This document shows, piece after piece, positions 10,604 through 17,082 of a stretch of DNA of 17,082 bases. Source of the DNA: Actinomycetota bacterium (GTDB lineage Bacteria; Actinomycetota; Acidimicrobiia; Acidimicrobiales; Microtrichaceae); assembly GCA_018268735.1 (NCBI GenBank), contig JAFDWA010000009.1, positions 1 to 17,082 on the forward strand. Reading direction: 5' to 3'. The position numbers were made by a program, and so were the translations under genes. How positions within the stretch are numbered: position 1 is the first letter of the stretch; the number at the start of each line of letters is the position of its first letter. Below the pieces are notes generated by a model. It made no database searches and was not told the DNA's origin. It was given only the letters and a program-made list of their open reading frames with translations.

Positions 10604-12823
10604 ATGGCGGTCACGCCCCAGGTGGACAGCGGAGCACGGGCACGGTCAGATCCGCCGTCAGGAGTCGCCGTGTCGGAATCCGAAGTGCCATCCGAGCATG
10701 CCGTCGACCTCGCACCGGTCGGCACCGCCGACGTCGACCTCGCCGGCGCGCCCCCCGGTTCGTCGTGGCTCTCTCGCGCCGAATCGGTGCTCTCGGTGCT
10801 CTCACCGCTCACGTCGTCTCCCGGTGCACCGCTCGAGACCACGAACTTCATCCGATCGGTGCAGCCGTCGTTGATGCCACGCACCTCGCTGCACCAGGGT
10901 GCGGTGAGCGGGCTGTCGATCCTCGCTGCACGAGGTGTGAGCTCCGCCGTGGAGAGGATCACCGATCGCGTCACGTTCGGCAGCTCGTCGCTCGTCGTGC
11001 GCCTCGGCGCCCGCGCCGCGATGGTCGCGGCGGGCCGAGCGGTCGCGACCGCCCCGGATCCGGACGACCAGCGTTGGCCTGCGGGGGTGTCGCGGCTGAC
11101 CGGGGAGCTCCTGCAGATCGGCGCTGCCGGCGGGGCGATGTACGACGTGCTCACCCGCGTCCGCTCGGGCGAGGGGCGCGACGTCCGCAGCCTGCGACGG
11201 CTCGGGATCACGACCGGCGTGTCGCTGGCAGTCGCCGGCTACGCCTCGCGCCACTTCCTCGCCGAGCGACGGGAGTTCTTCACCGACGACTTCGACCAGC
11301 TCTCGCTCACCCTGCCGCGCACGCTGGCGAACACCGCGGCAGTGACCGCTGCCGGCACCGGCATCGCCGCCGCGTTCCGGATGACCCGCAAGGGGTGGAT
11401 CGGCTACTTCGGTCCCGGGATCACGCGCAACGTGCTCGGTCGTGCCGTGAACGCCGCGATGTGGAGCGGAGCGGTCACCGGCCTGTACTGGGCCGGCATC
11501 TCGACGATCGGGCGGGCGAACGAGAAGGTCGACCCCGGGTACTCGACGCCGCCCACGAACCCGCTGGTGTCGGGGTCGCCCGAGAGCCTCGCGTCTTTCG
11601 AGGAGCTCGGTCAGCAGGGACGTCGGTTCGTGCTCGACGCGCTCGATCCCGGGCTCATCGACGAGACCCTCGCCGAGCAGGGAGCGGCGACGCCGATCCG
11701 CATCTACATCGGGTTCAACGACCACCCGACGCACTCGCAGTCGCGGGCCGAGACGGCGCTCGCCGAGATGGAGCGTGTCGGCGCGTTCGACCGCCGCTAC
11801 CTGCTGCTCGTCTCGCCGACCGGCACGGGATGGGTGGACCACACCGTGCAGGAGTCCGCCGAGTTCTTCGCGAGAGGCGACATCGCGACGGTCTGCGTGC
11901 AGTACGGCCGCTACCCGTCGTTCCTGTCCCTGCAGAAGGTCCGCCAGGGCCGTCGGCAGTTCCGCACGCTCGTGCTCGGAGTGCACCAGCGACTGATGGG
12001 AATGGCACCCGGGGACCGGCCGGAGGTGCTCGTCTTCGGCGAGAGCCTCGGTGCCTGGTCCTCCTCCGACGTCGTGATGAAGTCCGGGATCGGCGGCCTC
12101 GACGCCTACAGCATCAGCCGGGCGCTCTGGTTCGGGATGCCCCACCTCGCGCGGTGGTCCAGGGCCGGGCTGGACCGACCGGGGGCGATGACGCCGCCCG
12201 GCACCGTCGGGGTGTTCGACCGCTGGGAGGAGCTCGAGCAGCTCGACCCTGAGCAACGCGACGCGCTGCGGGTCGTGCAGCTCAGCCACGACAACGATCC
12301 GATCACCCACGTGGACCCGTCGATCCTGTTCCGCAGCCCTGACTGGCTGGGCGAGCCCCGTGGCCGCAACGTCCCCGACGGCCAGCGCTGGTATCCGGTC
12401 GTGACGTTCCTCCAGACGGTGATCGACGCCGCGAACGCCATGCGCAACTCACCGGGTGACTTCCGATCGACCGGACACGACTACCGCGCGGACACCGCCC
12501 GGTTCGTGGCCGAGGGCTTCCGGTTCCGCTACTCCGAGGATCAGCTCGCACGGGTGGAGGCCACCCTGCGACGGCTGGAGAAGGAACGTGCCGAGCGGAT
12601 CAAGGGGGTGGACGGCTCCTCGGGTCACGAGGGAGCTGTTGCTTCGGAGCGGTCCCAGGTCGACGCCGGCGACGCACACCCGACGAGGCCCGACGCTCGA
12701 CCGGCGCTGGCAGGTCGAACGGCCGGGCCGGCGTGGATCACCAAGTCGGGCCTGAACTGGCCGGGACGAGCCCGTCCTCCAGCGGATCGGGAGGCGCAGG
12801 ACTCGCAGGTCGCCGGCGGGTGA
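10604..12823 (+). CDS. Membrane-anchored alpha/beta-hydrolase (Abhydrolase_9-like)
   Basis: A 739-residue serine-hydrolase-like protein of the actinobacterial Abhydrolase_9 type. Residues about 95-305 contain several hydrophobic segments (such as TGVSLAVAGYASRHFLA and TAAVTAAGTGIAAAF) and are probably membrane helices. The hydrolase domain begins near 320. The nucleophile elbow VFGESLGAW lies at 477-485 with Ser481. Asp563 or Asp565 in SHDNDP and His625 in GHDY are the likely other triad members. The substrate is unknown; an envelope-lipid role is inferred. The first ATG is used, but a GTG at 10670 is possible because the first about 50 residues are low complexity. The gene starts 15 nt beyond attR, so its original promoter lay near or upstream of tRNA-Pro. 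It overlaps the CPBP gene by 4 bp. Confidence 0.85.
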   Translation: MAVTPQVDSGARARSDPPSGVAVSESEVPSEHAVDLAPVGTADVDLAGAPPGSSWLSRAESVLSVLSPLTSSPGAPLETTNFIRSVQPSLMPRTSLHQGAVSGLSILAARGVSSAVERITDRVTFGSSSLVVRLGARAAMVAAGRAVATAPDPDDQRWPAGVSRLTGELLQIGAAGGAMYDVLTRVRSGEGRDVRSLRRLGITTGVSLAVAGYASRHFLAERREFFTDDFDQLSLTLPRTLANTAAVTAAGTGIAAAFRMTRKGWIGYFGPGITRNVLGRAVNAAMWSGAVTGLYWAGISTIGRANEKVDPGYSTPPTNPLVSGSPESLASFEELGQQGRRFVLDALDPGLIDETLAEQGAATPIRIYIGFNDHPTHSQSRAETALAEMERVGAFDRRYLLLVSPTGTGWVDHTVQESAEFFARGDIATVCVQYGRYPSFLSLQKVRQGRRQFRTLVLGVHQRLMGMAPGDRPEVLVFGESLGAWSSSDVVMKSGIGGLDAYSISRALWFGMPHLARWSRAGLDRPGAMTPPGTVGVFDRWEELEQLDPEQRDALRVVQLSHDNDPITHVDPSILFRSPDWLGEPRGRNVPDGQRWYPVVTFLQTVIDAANAMRNSPGDFRSTGHDYRADTARFVAEGFRFRYSEDQLARVEATLRRLEKERAERIKGVDGSSGHEGAVASERSQVDAGDAHPTRPDARPALAGRTAGPAWITKSGLNWPGRARPPADREAQDSQVAGG

Positions 12824-13620
12824 ACCGGGGCTCGGACCCGCAACCGATCTCTCCGCACGACCACGGCGGACCCCTCTGGTGGGACCCGCTGTCGGTCCGC
12901 CCCGACCAGGTGAGCACCGAGACGATCCCGGTCCTCGCGACGATCGGGGTGCTCGTCGGCTCGAACGTCATCGCCAACGAGGTGCTTCCATCGTGGCTGT
13001 ACATCCCGTGGAACATCGCCGTGGCGACGACGCTCGTGTGGGTCGCCCGCCGATTCGGTCGATGCTCGATCGACGAGCTCGGCCTGTCACCTCGGCGTGC
13101 AGCTGCCGGGGCGAGGTGGGGAGGGGTGGCTGCCGCTGCGGTCGTGTGCGTCGGCGTCCTCGGCGCGCTCCTGCCGCCGACGAGGGACCTCTTCCACGAC
13201 GAGCGGGCACGAGACCTGACCTTCGTCGGGCTCCTGGTGCACGTCGGCATCGAGATCCCGATCGGTACGGTGCTCGCCGAGGAGACCATGTTCCGTGGGG
13301 TCCTCCCGGCGATGTTCCGGCGACGGTTCGCGCACCGACGGAGCTGGGCGGTCAGGGCCGATGTCGCAGCGGCGCTGCTCTTCGGGCTCTGGCACGTGCT
13401 GCCGTCGCTCGACCTCGCGGCGAGCAACGCGGTGCTGCAGCACCTGCCGTTCGGTCTGGGGACCCCGGTCGCGATCGTCGGCAGCGTCGTGGCGACCGCA
13501 TGCGCCGGGCTCGGGTTCACGTGGCTTCGCAACCGCTCCGGCAGCCTGCTCGCGCCGATGCTGCTGCACTGGGCGATCAACGGCACCGGACTCGTCGTGG
13601 CATGGGTCGTGCAGCACTGA
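12820..13620 (+). CDS. CPBP-family (CAAX/Abi-type) intramembrane metalloprotease
   Basis: A 266-residue polytopic membrane protein with the CPBP signature. The EE-x3-R motif is EETMFR (Glu154, Glu155, Arg159). The F-x3-H motif is FGLWH (His192), and the last helix has H-x3-N in HWAIN (His250, Asn254). About six to eight hydrophobic helices are visible between residues 35 and 264. The family includes CAAX-type prenyl proteases and bacteriocin-immunity/abortive-infection-like proteins; the substrate here is unknown. The GTG start overlaps the hydrolase stop (GTGA), which argues against longer upstream starts and suggests co-expression with the hydrolase. Confidence 0.9.
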   Translation: MNRGSDPQPISPHDHGGPLWWDPLSVRPDQVSTETIPVLATIGVLVGSNVIANEVLPSWLYIPWNIAVATTLVWVARRFGRCSIDELGLSPRRAAAGARWGGVAAAAVVCVGVLGALLPPTRDLFHDERARDLTFVGLLVHVGIEIPIGTVLAEETMFRGVLPAMFRRRFAHRRSWAVRADVAAALLFGLWHVLPSLDLAASNAVLQHLPFGLGTPVAIVGSVVATACAGLGFTWLRNRSGSLLAPMLLHWAINGTGLVVAWVVQH

Positions 13621-13693
13621 GCTTGCGGAACCGAGCCTGCGGGAGAGGGCGAGCTGCGAGCGACGAGGAGCGGGGCGACCGACCTGCGCGGGA

Positions 13694-13993
13694 TCAGCCG
13701 ACGATGTCGAACACCTCGGTCAGCCCGGTGATGTCGAGCAGCCGCATCACCGACCCCGACGGCGAGCGCAGCTCCACCCGTCGGTCACCGGCGGGACCCC
13801 GGGCGAGCACCATCGATCGCAGGCCGCTCGAATCGAGGAACTCGAGGTCGGCGAGGTCGAGGACGATCTCGGTCCGCCCAGCGGCCAGCTGCGACGCGAC
13901 GATCTCGTCGAGTCGACCGGCGGTCTGCGCGTCGAGGTCACCGCTGATGCGGATCACGTCGCCCACCACCTCCAACGCGAAGCCCTCGGTCAT
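13694..13993 (-). CDS. STAS-domain anti-sigma-factor antagonist
   Basis: A single STAS domain of 99 residues. It starts with LEVVGDVIRISGDLDAQTAG, has IVLDLADLEFLDSSGLRSMV with the phosphorylatable Ser in DSSGL (Ser55/Ser56), and ends with VMRLLDITGLTEVFDI. Such proteins bind anti-sigma kinases and release stress sigma factors; phosphorylation switches them off. ATG 13993 follows a good AGGAG. No partner kinase or sigma gene is in the window, so the partner is encoded elsewhere or outside the visible DNA. Confidence 0.92.
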   Translation of the reverse strand: MTEGFALEVVGDVIRISGDLDAQTAGRLDEIVASQLAAGRTEIVLDLADLEFLDSSGLRSMVLARGPAGDRRVELRSPSGSVMRLLDITGLTEVFDIVG

Positions 13994-14086
13994 CCTGCTC
14001 CTGTCCTCGACCGGCGAGCGTCAACGGTACGCCATCGGGCGCCCCGGGGCCGCGCTACCGTGAGCGGACCCTGCTGCTGCAGGCCT

Positions 14087-14158
14087 GCGGGTGTAGCTCA
14101 ATGGCTAGAGTCCCAGCCTTCCAAGCTGGTCATGCGGGTTCGATTCCCGTCACCCGCT
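14087..14158 (+). tRNA. tRNA-Gly (anticodon TCC)
   Basis: The acceptor stem GCGGGTG (14087-14093) pairs with CACCCGC (14151-14157), with discriminator T14158. The anticodon stem is CCAGC/GCTGG with loop CTTCCAA, giving anticodon TCC at 14120-14122. The T arm is GCGGG/CCCGT with loop TTCGATT, where the terminal G-T pair is a wobble. The 3' CCA is not encoded. No integration scar is seen here. Confidence 0.95.
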
Positions 14159-14196
14159 CTCCGCTCCACCGGCGCTCGCGTCGCCGGTGCAGCGCG

Positions 14197-14988
14197 TCAC
14201 CGGTTGTGCTGCGCTGCGGCGCCGGCCGGCGTGTACACGACGAGCTGCATCCCCGGCTGCTCCAGCACCGCGAGCCGGTGGTGGTCGAGCTCGAGGCGTC
14301 CGAGCTCAGGATGGTCGAACACCCGCCGGGTGGACGTGAACGTCGCGACATCGCGTTCGTCCCACATCTCGGCGAAGGTCGACGAACGGGCCCGCAGCGA
14401 CACCACCACCTGCTCGATGGCAGGGTCGTCGGACCAGTCGGCGCAGTGGGCACGGAACTGCGACGCGAGCCGTCGCTGCTCGACGGACTGGTCCGCCATC
14501 AGTGCTGCGAGCTCGTCGTCGAGGAACACCAGCTCGAGCAGGTTCGGAGCAGGCTCGCTGCGGCTCCGAAGGCTCGGGAAGAGACGTTCCTCCGCGGCGT
14601 TCCACGCGACCAGGTTCCAGCACCGGTCGAGCAGGTACGCAGGATTCGGCTCCAGCGCGTCGATGAGCGCACGGAGTCCGGGCGTGACCTGCGCCGTCGT
14701 TCGGGGAGGTTCATCGGCGCGGTAGCCCGCCAGCGTGAAGAGGTGGTCGCGCTCAGCCGGCGCCAGGTCCAGCGCACGCGACAAGGAGTCGAGCACGTCG
14801 ACCGACACCGACTGCGCCCGGCCCTGCTCCAGCTTCGTGATCCACGACACCGTCACCCCTGCGACGGCGGCGAGCTCCTCCCGACGCAGGCCAGGGGTCC
14901 GTCGACGCGACGCAGCGAACCCCGACGCGGTCGGGTCAGCTCTGGCTCGACGCGAGCGCAGGAACGCTCCCAGCTCTGCTGCCCGCAT
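14197..14988 (-). CDS. XRE-family regulator with MmyB-like ligand-binding domain
   Basis: A 263-residue regulator. An N-terminal XRE helix-turn-helix spans about 30-76, starting with the typical TPGLRREELAAVAGVTVSWI and ending LSRALDL. A MmyB-type sensor domain follows (about 100-255), recognisable from NPAYLLDRCWNLVAWNAAEE and the C-terminal TSTRRVFDHPELGRL and LDHHRLAVLEQPG. MmyB-type regulators often control a divergent metabolic gene in response to a hydrophobic or fatty-acid ligand; the ligand is unknown here. ATG 14988 is chosen because MRAAELGAFLRSRR is the usual start of the family. No strong ribosome-binding site is visible. It is divergent from the IlvD/Edd-type dehydratase with 77 bp between starts and probably regulates it. 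Confidence 0.92.
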   Translation of the reverse strand: MRAAELGAFLRSRRARADPTASGFAASRRRTPGLRREELAAVAGVTVSWITKLEQGRAQSVSVDVLDSLSRALDLAPAERDHLFTLAGYRADEPPRTTAQVTPGLRALIDALEPNPAYLLDRCWNLVAWNAAEERLFPSLRSRSEPAPNLLELVFLDDELAALMADQSVEQRRLASQFRAHCADWSDDPAIEQVVVSLRARSSTFAEMWDERDVATFTSTRRVFDHPELGRLELDHHRLAVLEQPGMQLVVYTPAGAAAQHNR

Positions 14989-15003
14989 GCGCCAAGGGTA
15001 GTA

Positions 15004-15038
15004 GTGGCGGTGCCACCATCGACGGGGGCTGTCACCAT
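15004..15038. promoter_or_regulatory. Operator candidate between the regulator and the dehydratase
   Basis: GTGGC (15004-15008) and GCCAC (15012-15016) form a perfect dyad around GGT. CACCAT recurs at 15014-15019 and 15033-15038, 19 bp apart. Both lie in the 77-bp divergent promoter region, a likely binding site for the MmyB-type protein. The arms are short, so confidence is modest. Confidence 0.4.
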
Positions 15039-15065
15039 GCGTCGCTCGGCGCGATCGTTGCGTCC

Positions 15066-16829
15066 ATGGCTGACCCTGCGCCGACGTTGAGCTCCGATCA
15101 CCCAGGTCACGACGCGCAACGGGTCGGCACTGCACGTGTGCTCGGCCAGGACGTCACACGGGTCCACGAGCCGGTGTGGGCGGTGATCGGCACACTCGGC
15201 GAGAGCCAGTGCTACCTGGGGGTGCAGGCCAAGGTGGAGGCGATCCAGCAGGCGCTCGCCCGACGGATCACCGACCACGACATGCAGGTCCGGCTCGTCG
15301 CACCTGCCTACAGCCTGGGCGTGTCGGACGGTCAGCTGAACGGCACCGCCCGGATGCGGTACTCGCTGGTCTCCCGGGAGGTCGTGCACGACACGACAGA
15401 GGTCCACCTCCGGGCGAACGAGGTCGCAGCTGCGGTCGCGGTGGTCGCCTGCGACAAGCCACCCGTCGGAACCGTCGCTGCGCTGCTCGAGCACGACGTC
15501 CCGGCGATCGTCTGCTCCGACGGATCGATCCGACCGGGGACCGATCCGGAGTCCTGTGAGCGCATCGACATCGTGTCGGCCTACCAGGCGTCGGGCGATC
15601 CCGACCACGAGCGGCGCAGCCGCCTCGCGCTCAGCGCCTGTCCCGGCTTCGGCAGCTGCGGCGGCATGTACACGTACAACACGATGCAGACGTTCTTCGC
15701 GGCCGTCGGTCTCGAACCGCTGCACATGGTGTCGCCGGCTTCGGAGGATCCCCGCCGCCTCGAGCAGTTCCCCGACGAGCTGGTCGGCCACCTCGAGACG
15801 TTGGTCGATCGGGGCATCCGACCCCGCGACATCGTGACCGCGCCGGCGTTGCGCAACGCGATCACGGTCGCGCTTGCGATGGGCGGCTCGACGAACATGG
15901 TGCTCCACTGCGTCGAGATCGCCCGCGCCGCCGGCATCGACTTCTGGGGTGAGGTGCTGTCGCAGCAGGAGTTCAACGACCTGACGCGCTGCACACCGGT
16001 GATCACGAACCTCCGCCCCTACGGGCGCTGGTCGATGGTCGACGTCGACGACGTCGGCGGCCTCCAGGTCGTCGTCCGTGAGCTCCTCGACGCCGGCCAC
16101 CTCGACGGCAGCACGCTCACCTGCACCGGTGAGTCCCTCGCTGAACAGGTCAGGCGACTCGACCCGCCACGACCCGACGGCGACGTCGTGCACACCGTCA
16201 GCAACCCGTTCAAGCCGACCGGAGGGCTGCGCCTCCTTCGGGGGAACCTGGCCCCCGACGGGGGTGCGGTGCTCAAGACGGCAGGGATCGAGCAGGGGAT
16301 CGTCGACGGCCGCTTCGAGGGGGTGGCACGGGTCTTCGACGACGAGCCGTCGCTGCTGGCTGCACTCGAGGAGCAGCCTGACTCCTTCGGCGACGGCACG
16401 ATGATCGTGTTGCGCTACGGCGGTCCACGTGGCGCGCCGGGCATGCCGGAGCTGCTCGAGCCGACCTCACGGGTCACGACGCTGTGCCGCGAGCGCGGCG
16501 TCACGATCGGCCTGCTCACCGACGCCCGGTTCTCCGGAGGATCCGTCGGCCTCGTCATCGGCCATGTCGCGCCAGAGGCCCTGCTCGGCGGACCGATCGC
16601 TCTCGTCGAGGACGGCGATCACATCACCGTCGACCTCGACCACAACCGCCTCGACTGCCGGGAGCTCGACGACGCGACCACCTCCTCGACACGAGCCGAC
16701 CGCTGGGAGGCCGCCGTCGCCGCCAACGGCGGGGTGCATCCGGCCGCGGGTCCCGTCGAGGCCCGGGTGCTGATCCGCGCCCGTGCCCGCGCCGTGCCGG
16801 CGCTGCAGGGCGGTGGACTGCTCGACTGA
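15066..16829 (+). CDS. Divergent IlvD/Edd-family dehydratase
   Basis: A 587-residue member of the iron-sulfur dehydratase family that includes dihydroxy-acid dehydratase (IlvD), phosphogluconate dehydratase (Edd) and sugar-acid dehydratases. Cluster ligands are present: Cys49 in a divergent GESQCYLG motif, Cys129 in ACDK, and Cys198 in CPGFGSCGGMYTYNTM. Mg-site candidates are Asp88 in SDG and Asp130 with Lys131. The C-terminal catalytic segment LLTDARFSGGSVGLVIGHVAPEA (residues 483-505) carries the FSGG serine. The N-terminal region around Cys49 does not match the usual IlvD consensus and the gene is not next to other valine-isoleucine genes, so a sugar- or hydroxy-acid substrate is more likely. 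ATG 15066 gives the expected N terminus. The divergent MmyB-type regulator probably controls it. Confidence 0.9.
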   Translation: MADPAPTLSSDHPGHDAQRVGTARVLGQDVTRVHEPVWAVIGTLGESQCYLGVQAKVEAIQQALARRITDHDMQVRLVAPAYSLGVSDGQLNGTARMRYSLVSREVVHDTTEVHLRANEVAAAVAVVACDKPPVGTVAALLEHDVPAIVCSDGSIRPGTDPESCERIDIVSAYQASGDPDHERRSRLALSACPGFGSCGGMYTYNTMQTFFAAVGLEPLHMVSPASEDPRRLEQFPDELVGHLETLVDRGIRPRDIVTAPALRNAITVALAMGGSTNMVLHCVEIARAAGIDFWGEVLSQQEFNDLTRCTPVITNLRPYGRWSMVDVDDVGGLQVVVRELLDAGHLDGSTLTCTGESLAEQVRRLDPPRPDGDVVHTVSNPFKPTGGLRLLRGNLAPDGGAVLKTAGIEQGIVDGRFEGVARVFDDEPSLLAALEEQPDSFGDGTMIVLRYGGPRGAPGMPELLEPTSRVTTLCRERGVTIGLLTDARFSGGSVGLVIGHVAPEALLGGPIALVEDGDHITVDLDHNRLDCRELDDATTSSTRADRWEAAVAANGGVHPAAGPVEARVLIRARARAVPALQGGGLLD

Positions 16830-16863
16830 TCAGGTCACCACGGTGGTCAGGTCACCACGGTGG
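16830..16863. repeat. 17-bp tandem duplication at the convergent gene ends
   Basis: TCAGGTCACCACGGTGG occurs exactly twice head to tail (16830-16846 and 16847-16863). The right copy contains the flotillin-like gene's stop codon; the left copy begins right after the dehydratase stop. Each copy contains the dyad ACCAC-G-GTGGT. It looks like a recent slippage duplication, possibly doubling a weak bidirectional terminator stem. Confidence 0.85.
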
Positions 16864-17082
16864 CGTCGTCACCGGAGGGCCCGGTGGACCCGGCCGGCTC
16901 CACGAGCTCCACCGCGTCGACGGGCTCGTCCACGTCCGTGGAGGAGACTGATGCCGGTGAGTCCGGCTGGTCGGCCAGGCTGCGCATTAGCAGCGCGCCG
17001 AGGCCGCCGATCACGCCGCCGCCGTCGGAGCCGACCTGGATGTCGGGGACGATCTTCACGTGGCCGGCTGCGACCTCGCGCA
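16847..17082 (-). CDS. Flotillin-like SPFH protein, C-terminal fragment (5' end outside window)
   Basis: The frame is open at the right edge and ends with TGA at 16847-16849. Visible are 77 C-terminal residues: REVAAGHVKIVPDIQVGSDG, then GGVIGGLGALLMRSLAD, and an acidic Pro/Ser/Thr-rich tail ending DDATVVT. The 'VKIVPDIQV...GGGxxxGLxALLMRxL' ending is the usual C terminus of bacterial flotillin-type membrane-scaffold proteins. A GTG at 17059 exists but lies within the conserved stretch, so the true start is upstream, outside the window. The assignment rests on a short segment. Confidence 0.7.
   Translation of the reverse strand, partial: REVAAGHVKIVPDIQVGSDGGGVIGGLGALLMRSLADQPDSPASVSSTDVDEPVDAVELVEPAGSTGPSGDDATVVT

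Noticed and set aside
10498..12252. 584-aa Arg-rich plus-strand frame and a 502-aa minus-strand frame (10802-12310)
   Set aside because: Both are high-GC shadows of the hydrolase gene and show Arg/Gly/Ala-biased, motif-free translations.
14087..14158. Second integration site at tRNA-Gly
   Set aside because: No duplicated 3' end or integrase is found near it within the window.
14853..16193. 446-aa minus-strand frame over the dehydratase
   Set aside because: Shadow of the dehydratase; its translation lacks any family signature, while the plus strand carries the CDK and FSGG motifs.

Overview
The window is GC-rich, densely packed DNA with many GTG starts and 4-bp ATGA/GTGA gene overlaps. The chromosomal genes fit an actinobacterium: trigger factor beside tRNA-Pro, an Abhydrolase_9-type membrane hydrolase, and an MmyB-type XRE regulator. 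An Acidimicrobiia-like host is plausible, but no marker in the window proves it.

Layout. (1) 1-1355, minus strand: the trigger factor gene, with its 3' end outside the window, followed by tRNA-Pro(TGG) at 1459-1532. (2) 1511-10588: an integrated mobile element of about 9.05 kb, bounded by an exact 23-bp duplication of the tRNA-Pro 3' end (1511-1533 and 10566-10588). (3) 10604-13620: a large serine alpha/beta-hydrolase overlapping a CPBP-type intramembrane protease. (4) 13694-14158: a lone STAS-domain protein and tRNA-Gly(TCC). (5) 14197-16829: an MmyB-type regulator divergent from a divergent IlvD/Edd dehydratase. (6) 16847-17082: the C-terminal end of a flotillin-like protein, convergent with the dehydratase.

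The element. From left to right it holds a tyrosine integrase facing the tRNA, a small excisionase-like HTH protein, and a RepA/AAA_25-like replication ATPase. Next come a candidate replication origin, a four-gene overlapping operon starting with an HTH or terminase-small-subunit-like protein, and a second overlapping operon ending in an FDXHR-like zinc protein. A minus-strand cassette of very small overlapping genes and a plus-strand gene that stops exactly at attR complete it. I find no capsid, portal, large terminase, relaxase or FtsK/TraB gene. The element therefore looks like a replicating integrative plasmid or a phage-satellite-like island rather than a complete phage or conjugative element.

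Main discoveries. (a) A layered candidate origin at 4899-5283: a perfect 9-bp-arm palindrome, six direct CAGTC-type iterons inside the 3' end of the replication gene, a 12-bp direct repeat pair, six CGCTACTCG-type iterons plus two adjacent variants, and a closing palindrome. (b) Helically spaced CCGGTCAC repeats near both ends of the element, which fit integrase arm-type sites. (c) An insertion that separates tRNA-Pro from a host hydrolase gene that starts only 15 nt after the att core.
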